Translations under genes and position numbers: made by a program
Part shown: piece by piece, positions 17,209 through 25,195 of the stretch
Numbering within the stretch: the first letter of the stretch is position 1
Layout: the number at the start of each line of letters is the position of its first letter
Assembly: GCA_910579595.1 (NCBI GenBank)
Contig: CAJTVM010000014.1
Span: forward strand, 3,293-45,666
DNA length: 42,374 nt
Reading direction: 5' to 3'
DNA from: an uncultured Oscillospiraceae bacterium
GTDB taxonomy: Bacteria; Bacillota; Clostridia; Oscillospirales; Oscillospiraceae
The notes under the pieces: model-generated
The model's input: only the letters and a program-made list of their open reading frames with translations
Database searches by the model: none
Told to the model about the DNA's origin: nothing

Positions 17209-18051
17209 TTATTTACCGCCCGTCCCGGCGATGCCTTCCACGAACTGGCGCTGGAAGATGAGGTACAGGACGATCATCGGCAGCATGGCCAGCATGGAAC
17301 CGGCCATCAGCATGGGGAAGTTGGTGGTGTCCATGCCCCGCAGGGTGGCCAGACCGGCGGACAGGGTGAACATATTGATGTCGTTGTTCACGATCTGGGG
17401 CCACATCAGGTCGCCGTAGGCGAACACGGCGGTGAAGATGGTCAGCGCGGCCACGGAGGTGCCCGTCAGCGGGAACATGACCTTATAGAACGCCTGGAAT
17501 TGGTTGCAGCCGTCCAGATACGCAGCCTCGCCGATCTCATCGGGTATGCTCATATAGGTCTGGCGCAGGAAGAACACACCGAAGGCGCTGACGATGCCGG
17601 GGAACACCAGGGCGAAAATGGTGTTGGCCAGCCCCATCTTAGCTACCATCTGGTACTGGGGAATCAGGAAAATCTGGCTGGGCAGGGACATCTGCATCAG
17701 CACGATGGTGAACAGGATATTCTTGCCCCGGAAGTGCAGCTTGGCGAAAGCGTAGCCCGCCATAGAGCTGAATACAATGGCGCACACCACCCGGAAGAAC
17801 ACCAGCAGGATGGTATTCCAGTACAGCTTGATGAAGGGCAGGTTCTCCAGCACCTTCTTGTACCCGTCCAGCCGGAACTCAGAGGGGAAGAAGGTGGCCG
17901 GGATGCTCACGCTCTCCGCCTGGGTCTTGAAGCTGGTGAGGAGCATCCACACGAAGGGGAAAATCATGATAAGGGAGCCCACGATCAGGGCAAAGTAGGT
18001 GAGGAATTTGGCAGTAGCATATTTGCGGTGGAGCGAATTTGTGCTTTTCAT
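17209..18051 (-). CDS. Sugar ABC transporter permease (MalG type)
   Basis: Inner-membrane permease of 280 residues with six predicted segments. The cytoplasmic EAA loop (EAAYLDGCNQFQAFYKVMFPL) contacts the ATPase. It pairs with the permease encoded 12 nt upstream and with the binding protein before that. No ATPase gene is present in the operon; in Firmicutes such CUT1 importers commonly share an MsmX-type ATPase encoded elsewhere, which is the expected arrangement here. The substrate, inferred from the following GH36 gene, is an alpha-galactoside. Confidence 0.95.
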   Translation of the reverse strand: MKSTNSLHRKYATAKFLTYFALIVGSLIMIFPFVWMLLTSFKTQAESVSIPATFFPSEFRLDGYKKVLENLPFIKLYWNTILLVFFRVVCAIVFSSMAGYAFAKLHFRGKNILFTIVLMQMSLPSQIFLIPQYQMVAKMGLANTIFALVFPGIVSAFGVFFLRQTYMSIPDEIGEAAYLDGCNQFQAFYKVMFPLTGTSVAALTIFTAVFAYGDLMWPQIVNNDINMFTLSAGLATLRGMDTTNFPMLMAGSMLAMLPMIVLYLIFQRQFVEGIAGTGGK

Positions 18052-18063
18052 TCCAATCCCTCC

Positions 18064-18954
18064 TTAAATGTCGTAGGTGACCCACTTCTTCTGGCCCCAG
18101 AACTGGATCAGGGTCACAAGGAGGATCAGGGAGACCGTCCAGATGACGATGGCGGAACCATAGCCGCGGTCGCCAGCCACGAAAGACGACCGGTAGAACA
18201 GGTACATCAGGCTCTGCATATCGGCCATGGCGGGGTTGGTATCATCGGACATCATGTAGATCAAATCGTACACCTTCATGGAGGCCATCAGGCGCATGAT
18301 GAGCACGGAGAACATGGTGGGGGACACCATGGGCAGGGTGATGGTGAAGAACTGCCGCACCTTGCCCGCGCCGTCAATGCTGTTGGCCTCATAGAGGGTC
18401 TTGGGGATGTTCTGCAAACCCGCCAGCAGCAGCACCGCATCATAGCCCACGCTGCTCCACACAGAGACGATAGCCACGGCCATGATAGCGGTCTTGGAAT
18501 TGGTGATCCACTGAATGTCGGTGCCCAGGATCTGGTTGAGGATGCCGCTGTCGCCGTTGAAGATGACCTGCCACACCATGGCGATGGCGGCGGGGGCGCA
18601 CACCAGGGGCAGGAAGAAGATGGTGCGGAAGCCGCCCTTGAACTTCACCTTGGTGTTCAGCAGCATGGCCACGAACAGGGCCAGGATCACGCCCACGGGC
18701 ACGGTGAGGATACAGAACAGCACCGTGTTCCAGGTAGCCTTCCAGAACTCAGGGGTCTGGAACATCTCGATATAGTTATCCAGGCCGATGAACTTGTAGT
18801 GGCCGAAGCCCAGATGCTCACAGAAGCTGGTGTAGATGGTCTGGATAAAGGGCCAGATATTCAGCACAAACAGGCCGATGATGGTGGGGGCTATCATGAG
18901 CCAGCCCCAGTTTTCCTCCCGCCGGGCAGCGGCGGACCGTTTCTGTTTTTTCAC
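18064..18954 (-). CDS. Sugar ABC transporter permease (MalF type)
   Basis: Inner-membrane permease of 296 residues with six predicted segments after a short basic N-terminus (MKKQKRSAAARREENW). The EAA loop reads EANSIDGAGKVRQFFTITLPM. It is first of the two permeases, 14 nt after the binding-protein gene, forming a heterodimer with the MalG-type partner. A GAGGGAAC ribosome site precedes the ATG. Confidence 0.95.
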   Translation of the reverse strand: MKKQKRSAAARREENWGWLMIAPTIIGLFVLNIWPFIQTIYTSFCEHLGFGHYKFIGLDNYIEMFQTPEFWKATWNTVLFCILTVPVGVILALFVAMLLNTKVKFKGGFRTIFFLPLVCAPAAIAMVWQVIFNGDSGILNQILGTDIQWITNSKTAIMAVAIVSVWSSVGYDAVLLLAGLQNIPKTLYEANSIDGAGKVRQFFTITLPMVSPTMFSVLIMRLMASMKVYDLIYMMSDDTNPAMADMQSLMYLFYRSSFVAGDRGYGSAIVIWTVSLILLVTLIQFWGQKKWVTYDI

Positions 18955-18968
18955 AGTGTTCCCTCCTC

Positions 18969-20288
18969 TCAGTTCTCCGCCAATTTCTTGGCGGTCTCCG
19001 TGTTGACGATTTCCTCAATCTTTTCCAGGCCGGAATCAATGTCCTGGTTGCCGGCGTAAACTTGGGTCAGCACGTCCAGCACCTGGCTTTTCCAGCGGGG
19101 GCTGGCGGAGTTGTAGGGAACCTGGATGGCGTAGTCGAACTGCTCAAACACGCAGTCGATGTTGATCTTATAATCAAATTTTTCCCATGCCTCCCGCCAG
19201 CTCTCCTCGGCGCCCAGGTAGGCGGGGATGGCCGCGCCAGATCGGCCCTGGATCAGCTGAGCCTCCTCGGTGCCGAAGTACTTAATCACGTCCAGGGCGA
19301 CGTCCAGCTTTTTGCCGTGGGCGCCAGTGGAATAGCACAGGCCGTTGGACATACAGGCCCGGCCGCCGGTGTCCAGGCTCTCGTCGGTGTGGACGGGGTT
19401 GGGGGCCTTGGGCAGCTTGGCGATGTCCCACTTGCCGTCCATCCCGGGATTGTTTTCCAAGGCGCCCAACAGGCTCCAGGAGCCCTCCATGAACATGGCG
19501 CCCCGCTCGGACCAGAAGGTAGCGCCCGCGCCGTTCTGGGTGAAGAAGTTCTGGTCGGGGCACCAATCGTTCTTTTGCAGGCCAATGTAAAACTCCAGAG
19601 CCTCCTTGCCGCCAGGCTGGTTATATCCCGCGGCGGTTTTGTCAGCGTTGAGGATGTAGCCGCCGTTCTGGTAGACATAGGACCAGTAACCCAGCTGGTC
19701 ATCCAGGTAGGCCAGGTAGCCGTAATTGCCAGTGGCGTCATAGATTTTCTGCGAGGCGTCTACCAGGTCATCCCAGGTCCACTCGTCATCAGGATAGGCC
19801 ACGCCGGCTTGGTCGAACATCTCCTTGTTGTATACCAGCACGCCGTTGTCCTTATCCTTGGGCACGCCGTAGTAGCGCCCGTCGGATCCGCTGACGTTGC
19901 CCAGGGAGATGTCGGAGAAATGGTTCTGGTAGTATCCGGATTCCACATCATCGTACAAATCCGTCACATCGGCCAGCATCCCGAAATCGGCGTAGTACAG
20001 CAGCTGGTTGGTGTGCATCCAGAAGATGTCGGGCATGGTGTTGCTCTCGGCGGCGGCCTCCAGCTTGGTCCAGTACTCGTTCCAGCTGACCACCTGCACA
20101 TCGATAACCACGTCGGGATGCTGGGCTGTGTAGGCATCGCACATATCCTGCATACCCTTACGCTGTGCCGTGTCCCAGATCTGGAAGGTCAGGTGGGTTT
20201 TGCCGTCGGCAGAACCGCACCCAGCCAGTGACAGCAGCAGCAGTACAACCGCCAGGGCCGCTGCCATCATGCGGGGGATTTTCTTCAT
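18969..20288 (-). CDS. Sugar-binding lipoprotein of the ABC importer
   Basis: Extracytoplasmic solute-binding protein of 439 residues, family 1 (CUT1). The signal peptide ends in the lipobox LAGC with lipidated Cys24, so the mature protein is anchored to the membrane. Typical features are the start of the mature fold (THLTFQIWD), the DIFWMHTNQLLYYADFGMLADVTD segment and FMEGSW. ATG 20286-20288 is preceded by AAAAGGAG. It is the first gene of the operon, with a clear promoter (20349-20377). The ligand is likely raffinose, melibiose or a related alpha-galactoside, inferred only from the GH36 gene downstream. Confidence 0.95.
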   Translation of the reverse strand: MKKIPRMMAAALAVVLLLLSLAGCGSADGKTHLTFQIWDTAQRKGMQDMCDAYTAQHPDVVIDVQVVSWNEYWTKLEAAAESNTMPDIFWMHTNQLLYYADFGMLADVTDLYDDVESGYYQNHFSDISLGNVSGSDGRYYGVPKDKDNGVLVYNKEMFDQAGVAYPDDEWTWDDLVDASQKIYDATGNYGYLAYLDDQLGYWSYVYQNGGYILNADKTAAGYNQPGGKEALEFYIGLQKNDWCPDQNFFTQNGAGATFWSERGAMFMEGSWSLLGALENNPGMDGKWDIAKLPKAPNPVHTDESLDTGGRACMSNGLCYSTGAHGKKLDVALDVIKYFGTEEAQLIQGRSGAAIPAYLGAEESWREAWEKFDYKINIDCVFEQFDYAIQVPYNSASPRWKSQVLDVLTQVYAGNQDIDSGLEKIEEIVNTETAKKLAEN

Positions 20289-20338
20289 CTAAACCACTCC
20301 TTTTCTTGCTTTTCCGTTTCGCCGCGGTATCCCGCAAC

Positions 20339-20350
20339 GTTTATATAAAC
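20339..20350. promoter_or_regulatory. Palindrome at the importer promoter start site
   Basis: GTTTATATAAAC, a perfect 12-bp palindrome overlapping the end of the -10 box and the expected transcription start. The position suits a repressor. Confidence 0.45.
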
Positions 20351-20377
20351 TATAGCTTTTCCTTCCCATTGTGTAAA
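20349..20377 (-). promoter_or_regulatory. Promoter of the alpha-galactoside operon
   Basis: TTTACA (20372-20377), 17-nt spacer, TATAGT (20349-20354) on the minus strand. Confidence 0.8.
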
Positions 20378-20413
20378 TGGAGGGAAACAGCAAAAATATT
20401 TCCTAATGTGAGT

Positions 20414-20432
20414 TAAAACGTTTCATATGAAA
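20414..20432. promoter_or_regulatory. Upstream palindromes of the alpha-galactoside promoter
   Basis: TTTCATATGAAA (20421-20432) is a perfect 12-bp palindrome. It overlaps a second near-palindrome centred on CG (TGAAACGTTTTAA on the minus strand), which resembles LacI/CcpA-type sites. Both lie 40-60 nt upstream of the -35 box, a place suited to activation. Confidence 0.4.
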
Positions 20433-20615
20433 GTCGGGACACATTTCGGTATATTTTTAAAAAGTACGCTCTTTTTATCCGCTCAATTCACCAAAAGTGT
20501 GGGATTAATTGACATAAAATATACGCTTTATCCATAAAGAAATGGAAGCAGCTTTCCTTGCCGTCTTTACGACTTATCCTTATGTTGTCCGGTTCCCGCT
20601 GAGGCGCCGTTGTGT
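20433..20615. other. Long AT-rich intergenic region upstream of the importer operon
   Basis: The 20289-20669 gap is 381 bp. This part has no gene with a ribosome site. It holds an imperfect direct repeat, TACGCTCTTTTTATCC (20465-20480) and TACGCTTTATCC (20522-20533), which could be half-sites for an AraC-type regulator. Confidence 0.4.
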
Positions 20616-20651
20616 AAAATAAAGGAAGCACCGGGCGCGTACGCCCGGTGC
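20616..20651 (-). terminator. Terminator after the ABC-F gene
   Basis: Perfect 10-bp stem GCACCGGGCG/CGCCCGGTGC (20628-20651) with a 4-nt loop, followed on the minus strand by TTCCTTTATTTT. Confidence 0.88.
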
Positions 20652-20669
20652 TGAATCCTCTGCCTTATG

Positions 20670-22274
20670 TCACTGTCCCAGCTGCTCCCGCTGGCGCTCC
20701 AGGTACTCGTCGTAGGTGGTTTTGCTGTCAATGAGCTTACCGTCGGAGGTAAAGTCAAACACCCGGTTGCAGACGGTCTGGATCAGCTGATGGTCGTGGG
20801 AGGCCACCAGCACATTGCACTTCACCGCTTCCAGCCCCTTGTTCAGCGCCGCGATGGACTCCAGATCCAAATGATTGGTGGGCTGATCCAGCATCAGCAC
20901 GTTGGCCCCGGACAGCATCATCCGGGACAGCATGCACCGCACCTTTTCCCCGCCGGACAGCACTTTCACCGGCTTGTTGACCTCCTCCCCGGAGAACAGC
21001 ATCCGGCCCAAAAAGCCCCGGAGGTACTGCTCCTGGGGATCCCGGGAAAACTGGCGCAGCCACTGCACCAGATCGTCCTCGCAGTCCTGGAAATAGGGGG
21101 TGTTATCGGTGGGGAAATAGGAGAAGGTGGCGGTCTGGCCCCATTTGACAGTGCCCTCGTCCGGCTCCAGCTCCCCGGCCAGGATTTTGAACAGCGCCGT
21201 ATGGGCGTTTTCATTGTCCCCCACGAAGGCGATCTTCTCCCCATGCCCCACGATGAAGGACACCTTGTCCAACACCTTCACCCCGTCGATGGTTTTGGAC
21301 ACATCGGTGACAAACAGGATGTCCTTGCCCACCTCCCGGTCGGGGGTAAAGCTCACGAAGGGATAGCGCCGGGAGGAGGCGGGCATCTCCTCCACGCTGA
21401 GCTTGTCCAGCAGCTTGCGCCGGGCGGTGGCCTGCTTGGATTTCGATTTATTGGCGGAGAAGCGGGAGATAAAGTCCTGGAGCTCCTTGATCTTCTCCTC
21501 GTTGCGCTTGTTCTGGTTCTTCACCAGCTGCTGCACCAGCTGGGAGGACTCGGACCAGAAGTCGTAGTTGCCCACGTACATCTTGATCTTGCCGTAGTCG
21601 ATGTCCACAATGTGGGTGCACACGGTGTTGAGGAAGTGCCGGTCGTGGGACACCACGATGACGGTGCCTTCAAAGTCCAGCAGGAAATCCTCCAGCCAGT
21701 TCACCGCGTCGATGTCCAGGTTGTTGGTGGGCTCATCCATCATGAGAAGGTCGGGGCTGCCGAACAGCGCCTGTGCCAGCAGCACCTTCACCTTTAGCCG
21801 GGGATCCAGGGTAGCCATGCCGCTCTCATGGTACTCGGTGCCCACGCCCAGGCCCTGGAGGATGCGGCTGGCATTGCTCTCCGCTTCCCAGCCCCCCAGC
21901 TCGGCGTACTCTTCCTCCAGCTGGCAGGCCAGCAGGCCGTCCTCGTCGGTCATCTCCTCCTTGGCGTACAGGGCGTCTTTTTCCTTACCGATGTCGTACA
22001 GCCTTTGGTTGCCCATAATGACGGTATCCATCACGTTGTAGGCGTCATAGGCGTTCTGATCCTGCTTCAACACCGACATACGCAGGTTGGGCAGGATAGA
22101 CACCTCGCCGGTGGTAGAGTCCAGCTCCCCGGAGAGGATTTTCAAAAAGGTGGATTTCCCCGCGCCGTTGGCGCCGATAATGCCGTAGCAGTTCCCCCGG
22201 TCAAACTGCAAATCCACATGGGCGAACAGCGGCGTGCCGCTGTAGTTCAGGCTCAGGTTGGTGACTGTAATCAT
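20670..22274 (-). CDS. ABC-F family ATPase with one degenerate ATP site
   Basis: Cytoplasmic protein of 534 residues with two nucleotide-binding domains joined by a charged linker (about 240-300) and no membrane segment, as in ribosome-acting ABC-F proteins (YkpA/YbiT-like). NBD1 has an intact Walker A (GANGAGKST, Lys40) and Walker B Glu181 (MMDEPTNNLD) but a changed signature (LDPRLKVKV). NBD2 has an intact signature (LSGGEKVR) but Walker A GDNENAHTAL with His358 in place of Lys, and Gln464 in Walker B (LDQPTNHLD). All changes fall in one composite site. ATG is preceded by AAAAGGAG. Ribosome rescue or antibiotic protection cannot be told apart from sequence. Confidence 0.93.
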   Translation of the reverse strand: MITVTNLSLNYSGTPLFAHVDLQFDRGNCYGIIGANGAGKSTFLKILSGELDSTTGEVSILPNLRMSVLKQDQNAYDAYNVMDTVIMGNQRLYDIGKEKDALYAKEEMTDEDGLLACQLEEEYAELGGWEAESNASRILQGLGVGTEYHESGMATLDPRLKVKVLLAQALFGSPDLLMMDEPTNNLDIDAVNWLEDFLLDFEGTVIVVSHDRHFLNTVCTHIVDIDYGKIKMYVGNYDFWSESSQLVQQLVKNQNKRNEEKIKELQDFISRFSANKSKSKQATARRKLLDKLSVEEMPASSRRYPFVSFTPDREVGKDILFVTDVSKTIDGVKVLDKVSFIVGHGEKIAFVGDNENAHTALFKILAGELEPDEGTVKWGQTATFSYFPTDNTPYFQDCEDDLVQWLRQFSRDPQEQYLRGFLGRMLFSGEEVNKPVKVLSGGEKVRCMLSRMMLSGANVLMLDQPTNHLDLESIAALNKGLEAVKCNVLVASHDHQLIQTVCNRVFDFTSDGKLIDSKTTYDEYLERQREQLGQ

Positions 22275-22311
22275 GACTTGCTCCTTTTATCCTCCAAAAT
22301 TTGCTCTGCAC

Positions 22312-22340
22312 ATCATACCATAGGTTGATGGGCAAAACAA
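22312..22340 (-). promoter_or_regulatory. Promoter of the ABC-F gene
   Basis: TTGTTT (22335-22340), 17-nt spacer, TATGAT (22312-22317) on the minus strand. Confidence 0.72.
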
Positions 22341-22388
22341 CCTTATTTTGAAAAAACGCCGGTTTTGGCAATGCGTTCCCGCCCGTTT

Positions 22389-23042
22389 TCACGCAATCCA
22401 CCATGTGCCATCCGACGCCTGATAGATCGACCCTACCTCCTCCGAAAGCGTATTTCCCTTGTAATCCCTGGTAATCACTTTATGATAATAATTGTATTGA
22501 TCCGTTGCGCACCCCTTTTCATCATCCCAGCCTTCTTCAACCCAAGTTTCAAAGTATATCTTATCATCCTCCATAAAAATGACGGTTTCCTTGCCTTCCA
22601 TCGGGAAAGATATCCTTTCCGGATAATAACATTCAAAGCTGTCCTCTTGGCTGATGATATGCACAGAATCCCCGATGATACGCAGATTATATAAATTGAC
22701 TTTCTCTGTCCTCAGCTCCGTTACCTTTTCTAAACTCTTTTCCGGAATATAACGATACAGGATGATTTTCTTTTCATCGTAGTCGCCTTGCAGGAAATAG
22801 TAAAAGCCGCCAACATAAACAGGATTGCTGTAGACCACATTACGTTTCTTTGTAAACGGCTTATATACATTGCCGGAATCAAAATCAAAAAACATAAGGA
22901 TGGAACCCTGATACCCGCCTGCTTTCGACCACTCGATCAGGTCATAGAAATCATTTGTATCCGAATGGGCAAACGCGAGCCTGTCCTGCCCAAGGATCTT
23001 TACGATATATCTTCCCTCTGTTTCCTTGAAACGCCTTACCAT
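22389..23042 (-). CDS. Hypothetical protein, AT-richer than its surroundings
   Basis: The 217-residue product matches no family I know. It is rich in Tyr, Phe, Ile and Lys, with repeating beta-type strands (NPVYVGGFYYFLQGDYDEKKIILYRYI, VIFMEDDKIYFETW). This resembles blades of a DUF5050/WD-like propeller, but the repeat is not clear enough to name. No signal peptide or membrane segment. ATG 23040-23042 is preceded by AAGGGGG. It has its own promoter (23073-23101). Base composition is clearly lower in GC than the flanking genes, suggesting acquisition by transfer. Confidence 0.75.
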   Translation of the reverse strand: MVRRFKETEGRYIVKILGQDRLAFAHSDTNDFYDLIEWSKAGGYQGSILMFFDFDSGNVYKPFTKKRNVVYSNPVYVGGFYYFLQGDYDEKKIILYRYIPEKSLEKVTELRTEKVNLYNLRIIGDSVHIISQEDSFECYYPERISFPMEGKETVIFMEDDKIYFETWVEEGWDDEKGCATDQYNYYHKVITRDYKGNTLSEEVGSIYQASDGTWWIA

Positions 23043-23072
23043 GTGTCTTGCCCCCTTGTAAATCCAGTTTCG

Positions 23073-23101
23073 ATTGTATCATAGTCAAGTTCGGGATTCA
23101 A
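23073..23101 (-). promoter_or_regulatory. Promoter of the AT-rich hypothetical gene
   Basis: TTGAAT (23096-23101), 17-nt spacer, TACAAT (23073-23078) on the minus strand. Confidence 0.65.
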
Positions 23102-23121
23102 GGAAAACGCCCTCGCCGGCC

Positions 23122-23150
23122 TTGCAAATTTTACCGGATCACATTATAAT
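23122..23150 (+). promoter_or_regulatory. Promoter of the ktrBA operon
   Basis: TTGCAA (23122-23127), 17-nt spacer, TATAAT (23145-23150), 31 nt before the GTG start. Confidence 0.82.
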
Positions 23151-23181
23151 AAAAGCGACTACACATAAAGGGGCCTTAGCC

Positions 23182-24519
23182 GTGAAAAAGAAGCCAGTCA
23201 AACTGTCCCCCAACCAGATCATCGCTCTGGGCTTTTTGGGCATTATATTGGCAGGGGCGCTGCTGCTCATGCTCCCCATCGCCAATCGGACAGGCCAAGG
23301 GCTGTCCTTTCTGGACAGCCTGTTTACCTCCACCTCCGCCACCTGCGTCACGGGGCTGGTGGTGGCGGACACCTGGACCCAGTTCAACTTTCTGGGCCAG
23401 CTCATCCTGCTGGTACTCATCCAGGTGGGCGGGCTGGGCTATATGACCATGGTGCTTATGGCCACCATGCTGCTGGGCCGCAAGGTCGGCCTGCGCCAGC
23501 GCAGCCTGATGATGGAGAGCGTCAGCGCCGACCGCCTCAGCGATGTACTCACCCTGCTGCGGTATATTTTAGGCGGCACCGCCGTCATTGAAGGCATCGG
23601 CGCGGTGCTGCTGGCCATCCGTTTTGTGCCGGAGCTGGGGTTTTCCCAGGGAATATGGTACGCCATATTTCACAGCATTTCCGCTTTCTGCAATGCGGGC
23701 TTCGACCTGATGGGCTTCCGGGAGCCTTACAGTTCCCTCACCGGGTACGCGGACGACCCGCTGGTCAACCTCACCGTATGCGCGCTGATCCTGCTGGGCG
23801 GGCTGGGCTTTCTGGTCTGGCGGGAGATTTGGACAAAACGCCTGCGCCTGCGCCGCTACAGCCTCCACGCCAAGCTGATGCTCGCCGGCACCATTGCGCT
23901 CACCCTGGGGGGCACGGCGCTGTTTTTCATCGCGGAGCGGGACAACCTTCTGTCCGGCATGGGCGCGGGAGAGCAGATTCTGGCCTCCTTGTTCCAGGCG
24001 GTGTCCCCCCGGACGGCGGGGTTCAACACCGTGGATCTGGCCTCCCTCACCAGTGGGGGCGGTCTGCTCACCATCGTGCTTATGTTTGTGGGCGCGGGTC
24101 CCGGCTCCACCGGCGGCGGCGTGAAGGTCACCACCGTGGTGGTGTGCCTGCTCACCCTTATCGCCTACATCCGGGGCCGCCGGGAGGTGGGCGCGTTCAA
24201 CCGCCGCCTGGACGAGGGACAGGTTCACCGGGCGCTGGCGGGGGTCACCCTCTATATGGTGCTGGCCCTCACCGGGGGCTTTTTGATCCTGGCCACCCAG
24301 CCCTTCCCCCTCCAGGACGCATTGTTTGAGGTATTTTCCGCCATGAGCACCGTGGGGCTGTCCACTGGCATCACCCGGGATCTGTCCGCCCTCAACCGGG
24401 GGGTGCTCATTGTGATGATGTTCTGCGGGCGCATCGGCAGCCTGAGCATGATGATGGCACTGGCCGAGCGCCTGCCGCCCCGGGTGAAGGACCCGGTGGA
24501 ACATATTACTATTGGATGA
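23182..24519 (+). CDS. ktrB: Potassium uptake protein KtrB/TrkH
   Basis: Inner-membrane K+ channel-like subunit of 445 residues built of four M1-P-M2 repeats. The four selectivity-filter segments are visible: SATCVTGL, AFCNAGFD, PRTAGFNT and STVGLSTG. Start chosen: GTG 23182-23184 (VKKKPVKLSPNQ), with AAAGGGG 8 nt upstream; an ATG 36 codons earlier would run through the promoter. The gating subunit KtrA starts 16 nt after the stop. KtrAB systems import K+ (in known cases Na+-coupled) and respond to ATP/ADP and c-di-AMP through KtrA. Confidence 0.95.
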   Translation: MKKKPVKLSPNQIIALGFLGIILAGALLLMLPIANRTGQGLSFLDSLFTSTSATCVTGLVVADTWTQFNFLGQLILLVLIQVGGLGYMTMVLMATMLLGRKVGLRQRSLMMESVSADRLSDVLTLLRYILGGTAVIEGIGAVLLAIRFVPELGFSQGIWYAIFHSISAFCNAGFDLMGFREPYSSLTGYADDPLVNLTVCALILLGGLGFLVWREIWTKRLRLRRYSLHAKLMLAGTIALTLGGTALFFIAERDNLLSGMGAGEQILASLFQAVSPRTAGFNTVDLASLTSGGGLLTIVLMFVGAGPGSTGGGVKVTTVVVCLLTLIAYIRGRREVGAFNRRLDEGQVHRALAGVTLYMVLALTGGFLILATQPFPLQDALFEVFSAMSTVGLSTGITRDLSALNRGVLIVMMFCGRIGSLSMMMALAERLPPRVKDPVEHITIG

Positions 24520-24535
24520 GAAAGGTGTGACAGTA

Positions 24536-25195
24536 ATGGCATCCACATTTTTGATCATCGGCCTGGGTCGTTTCGGCACCAGCCTGGCCCTGCGGCTGAT
24601 GGAGCTGGACAACGAGGTCATGGTGCTGGACAGCAGCGAGGAGGCCGTCAGCCGCATCGCCCCCCACGTCACCCAGGCCAAGGTGGGCGACTGCATGGAC
24701 GAGGATGTGCTGGCCTCCCTGGGGGTGGACAGCTTCGACTTCTGCTTCGTGTGCATCAGCGAGAACTTCCAGTCCTCCATGGAGATCACTTCCCTGCTGA
24801 AGGAGCTGGGCGCCCCCATGGTCATCGCCAAGGCCGACCGGGATCTCCACGCCCGGCTGCTGCTGAAAATCGGCGCGGACGAGGTGGTGTTCCCCGAGCG
24901 GGACATGGCCACCCGCACCGCCATGCGCTTCAGCGTCAACGGGGCGCTGGAATATGTCGAGCTGGCCCCGGGCTACGCCATTTTCGAGCTGGACGTACCC
25001 GACCACTGGGCGGGCAAAACCCTGCTGGAGCTGGACATCCGCAAGCGCTGGGACGTGAACGTCATCGGCCTCAAGGAAAACGGGGCCATCCTGCCCATCG
25101 ACGCATCCGGCTTCCATTTCAAGGCGGACACCCACATTATGGTGGCGGGCAAACAGGACAGCGTGTCCAAAATGATGAACCATGGCAAACGCTGA
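24536..25195 (+). CDS. ktrA: K+ uptake regulatory subunit KtrA (RCK domain)
   Basis: Cytoplasmic ring-forming subunit of 219 residues that gates KtrB. The RCK_N Rossmann domain begins FLIIGLGRFGTSLALRL (GxGxxG) with acidic VLDSSEE at the end of strand 2, and continues to about residue 135. The RCK_C domain (about 140-215) has ELDVPDHWAGKTLLELDIR and IMVAGKQDSVSKM; RCK_C domains of the family bind c-di-AMP. Start chosen: ATG 24536-24538 with AGAAAGG about 9 nt upstream; an ATG eight codons earlier overlaps the ktrB end. The last 14 bases overlap the next gene. Confidence 0.95.
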   Translation: MASTFLIIGLGRFGTSLALRLMELDNEVMVLDSSEEAVSRIAPHVTQAKVGDCMDEDVLASLGVDSFDFCFVCISENFQSSMEITSLLKELGAPMVIAKADRDLHARLLLKIGADEVVFPERDMATRTAMRFSVNGALEYVELAPGYAIFELDVPDHWAGKTLLELDIRKRWDVNVIGLKENGAILPIDASGFHFKADTHIMVAGKQDSVSKMMNHGKR

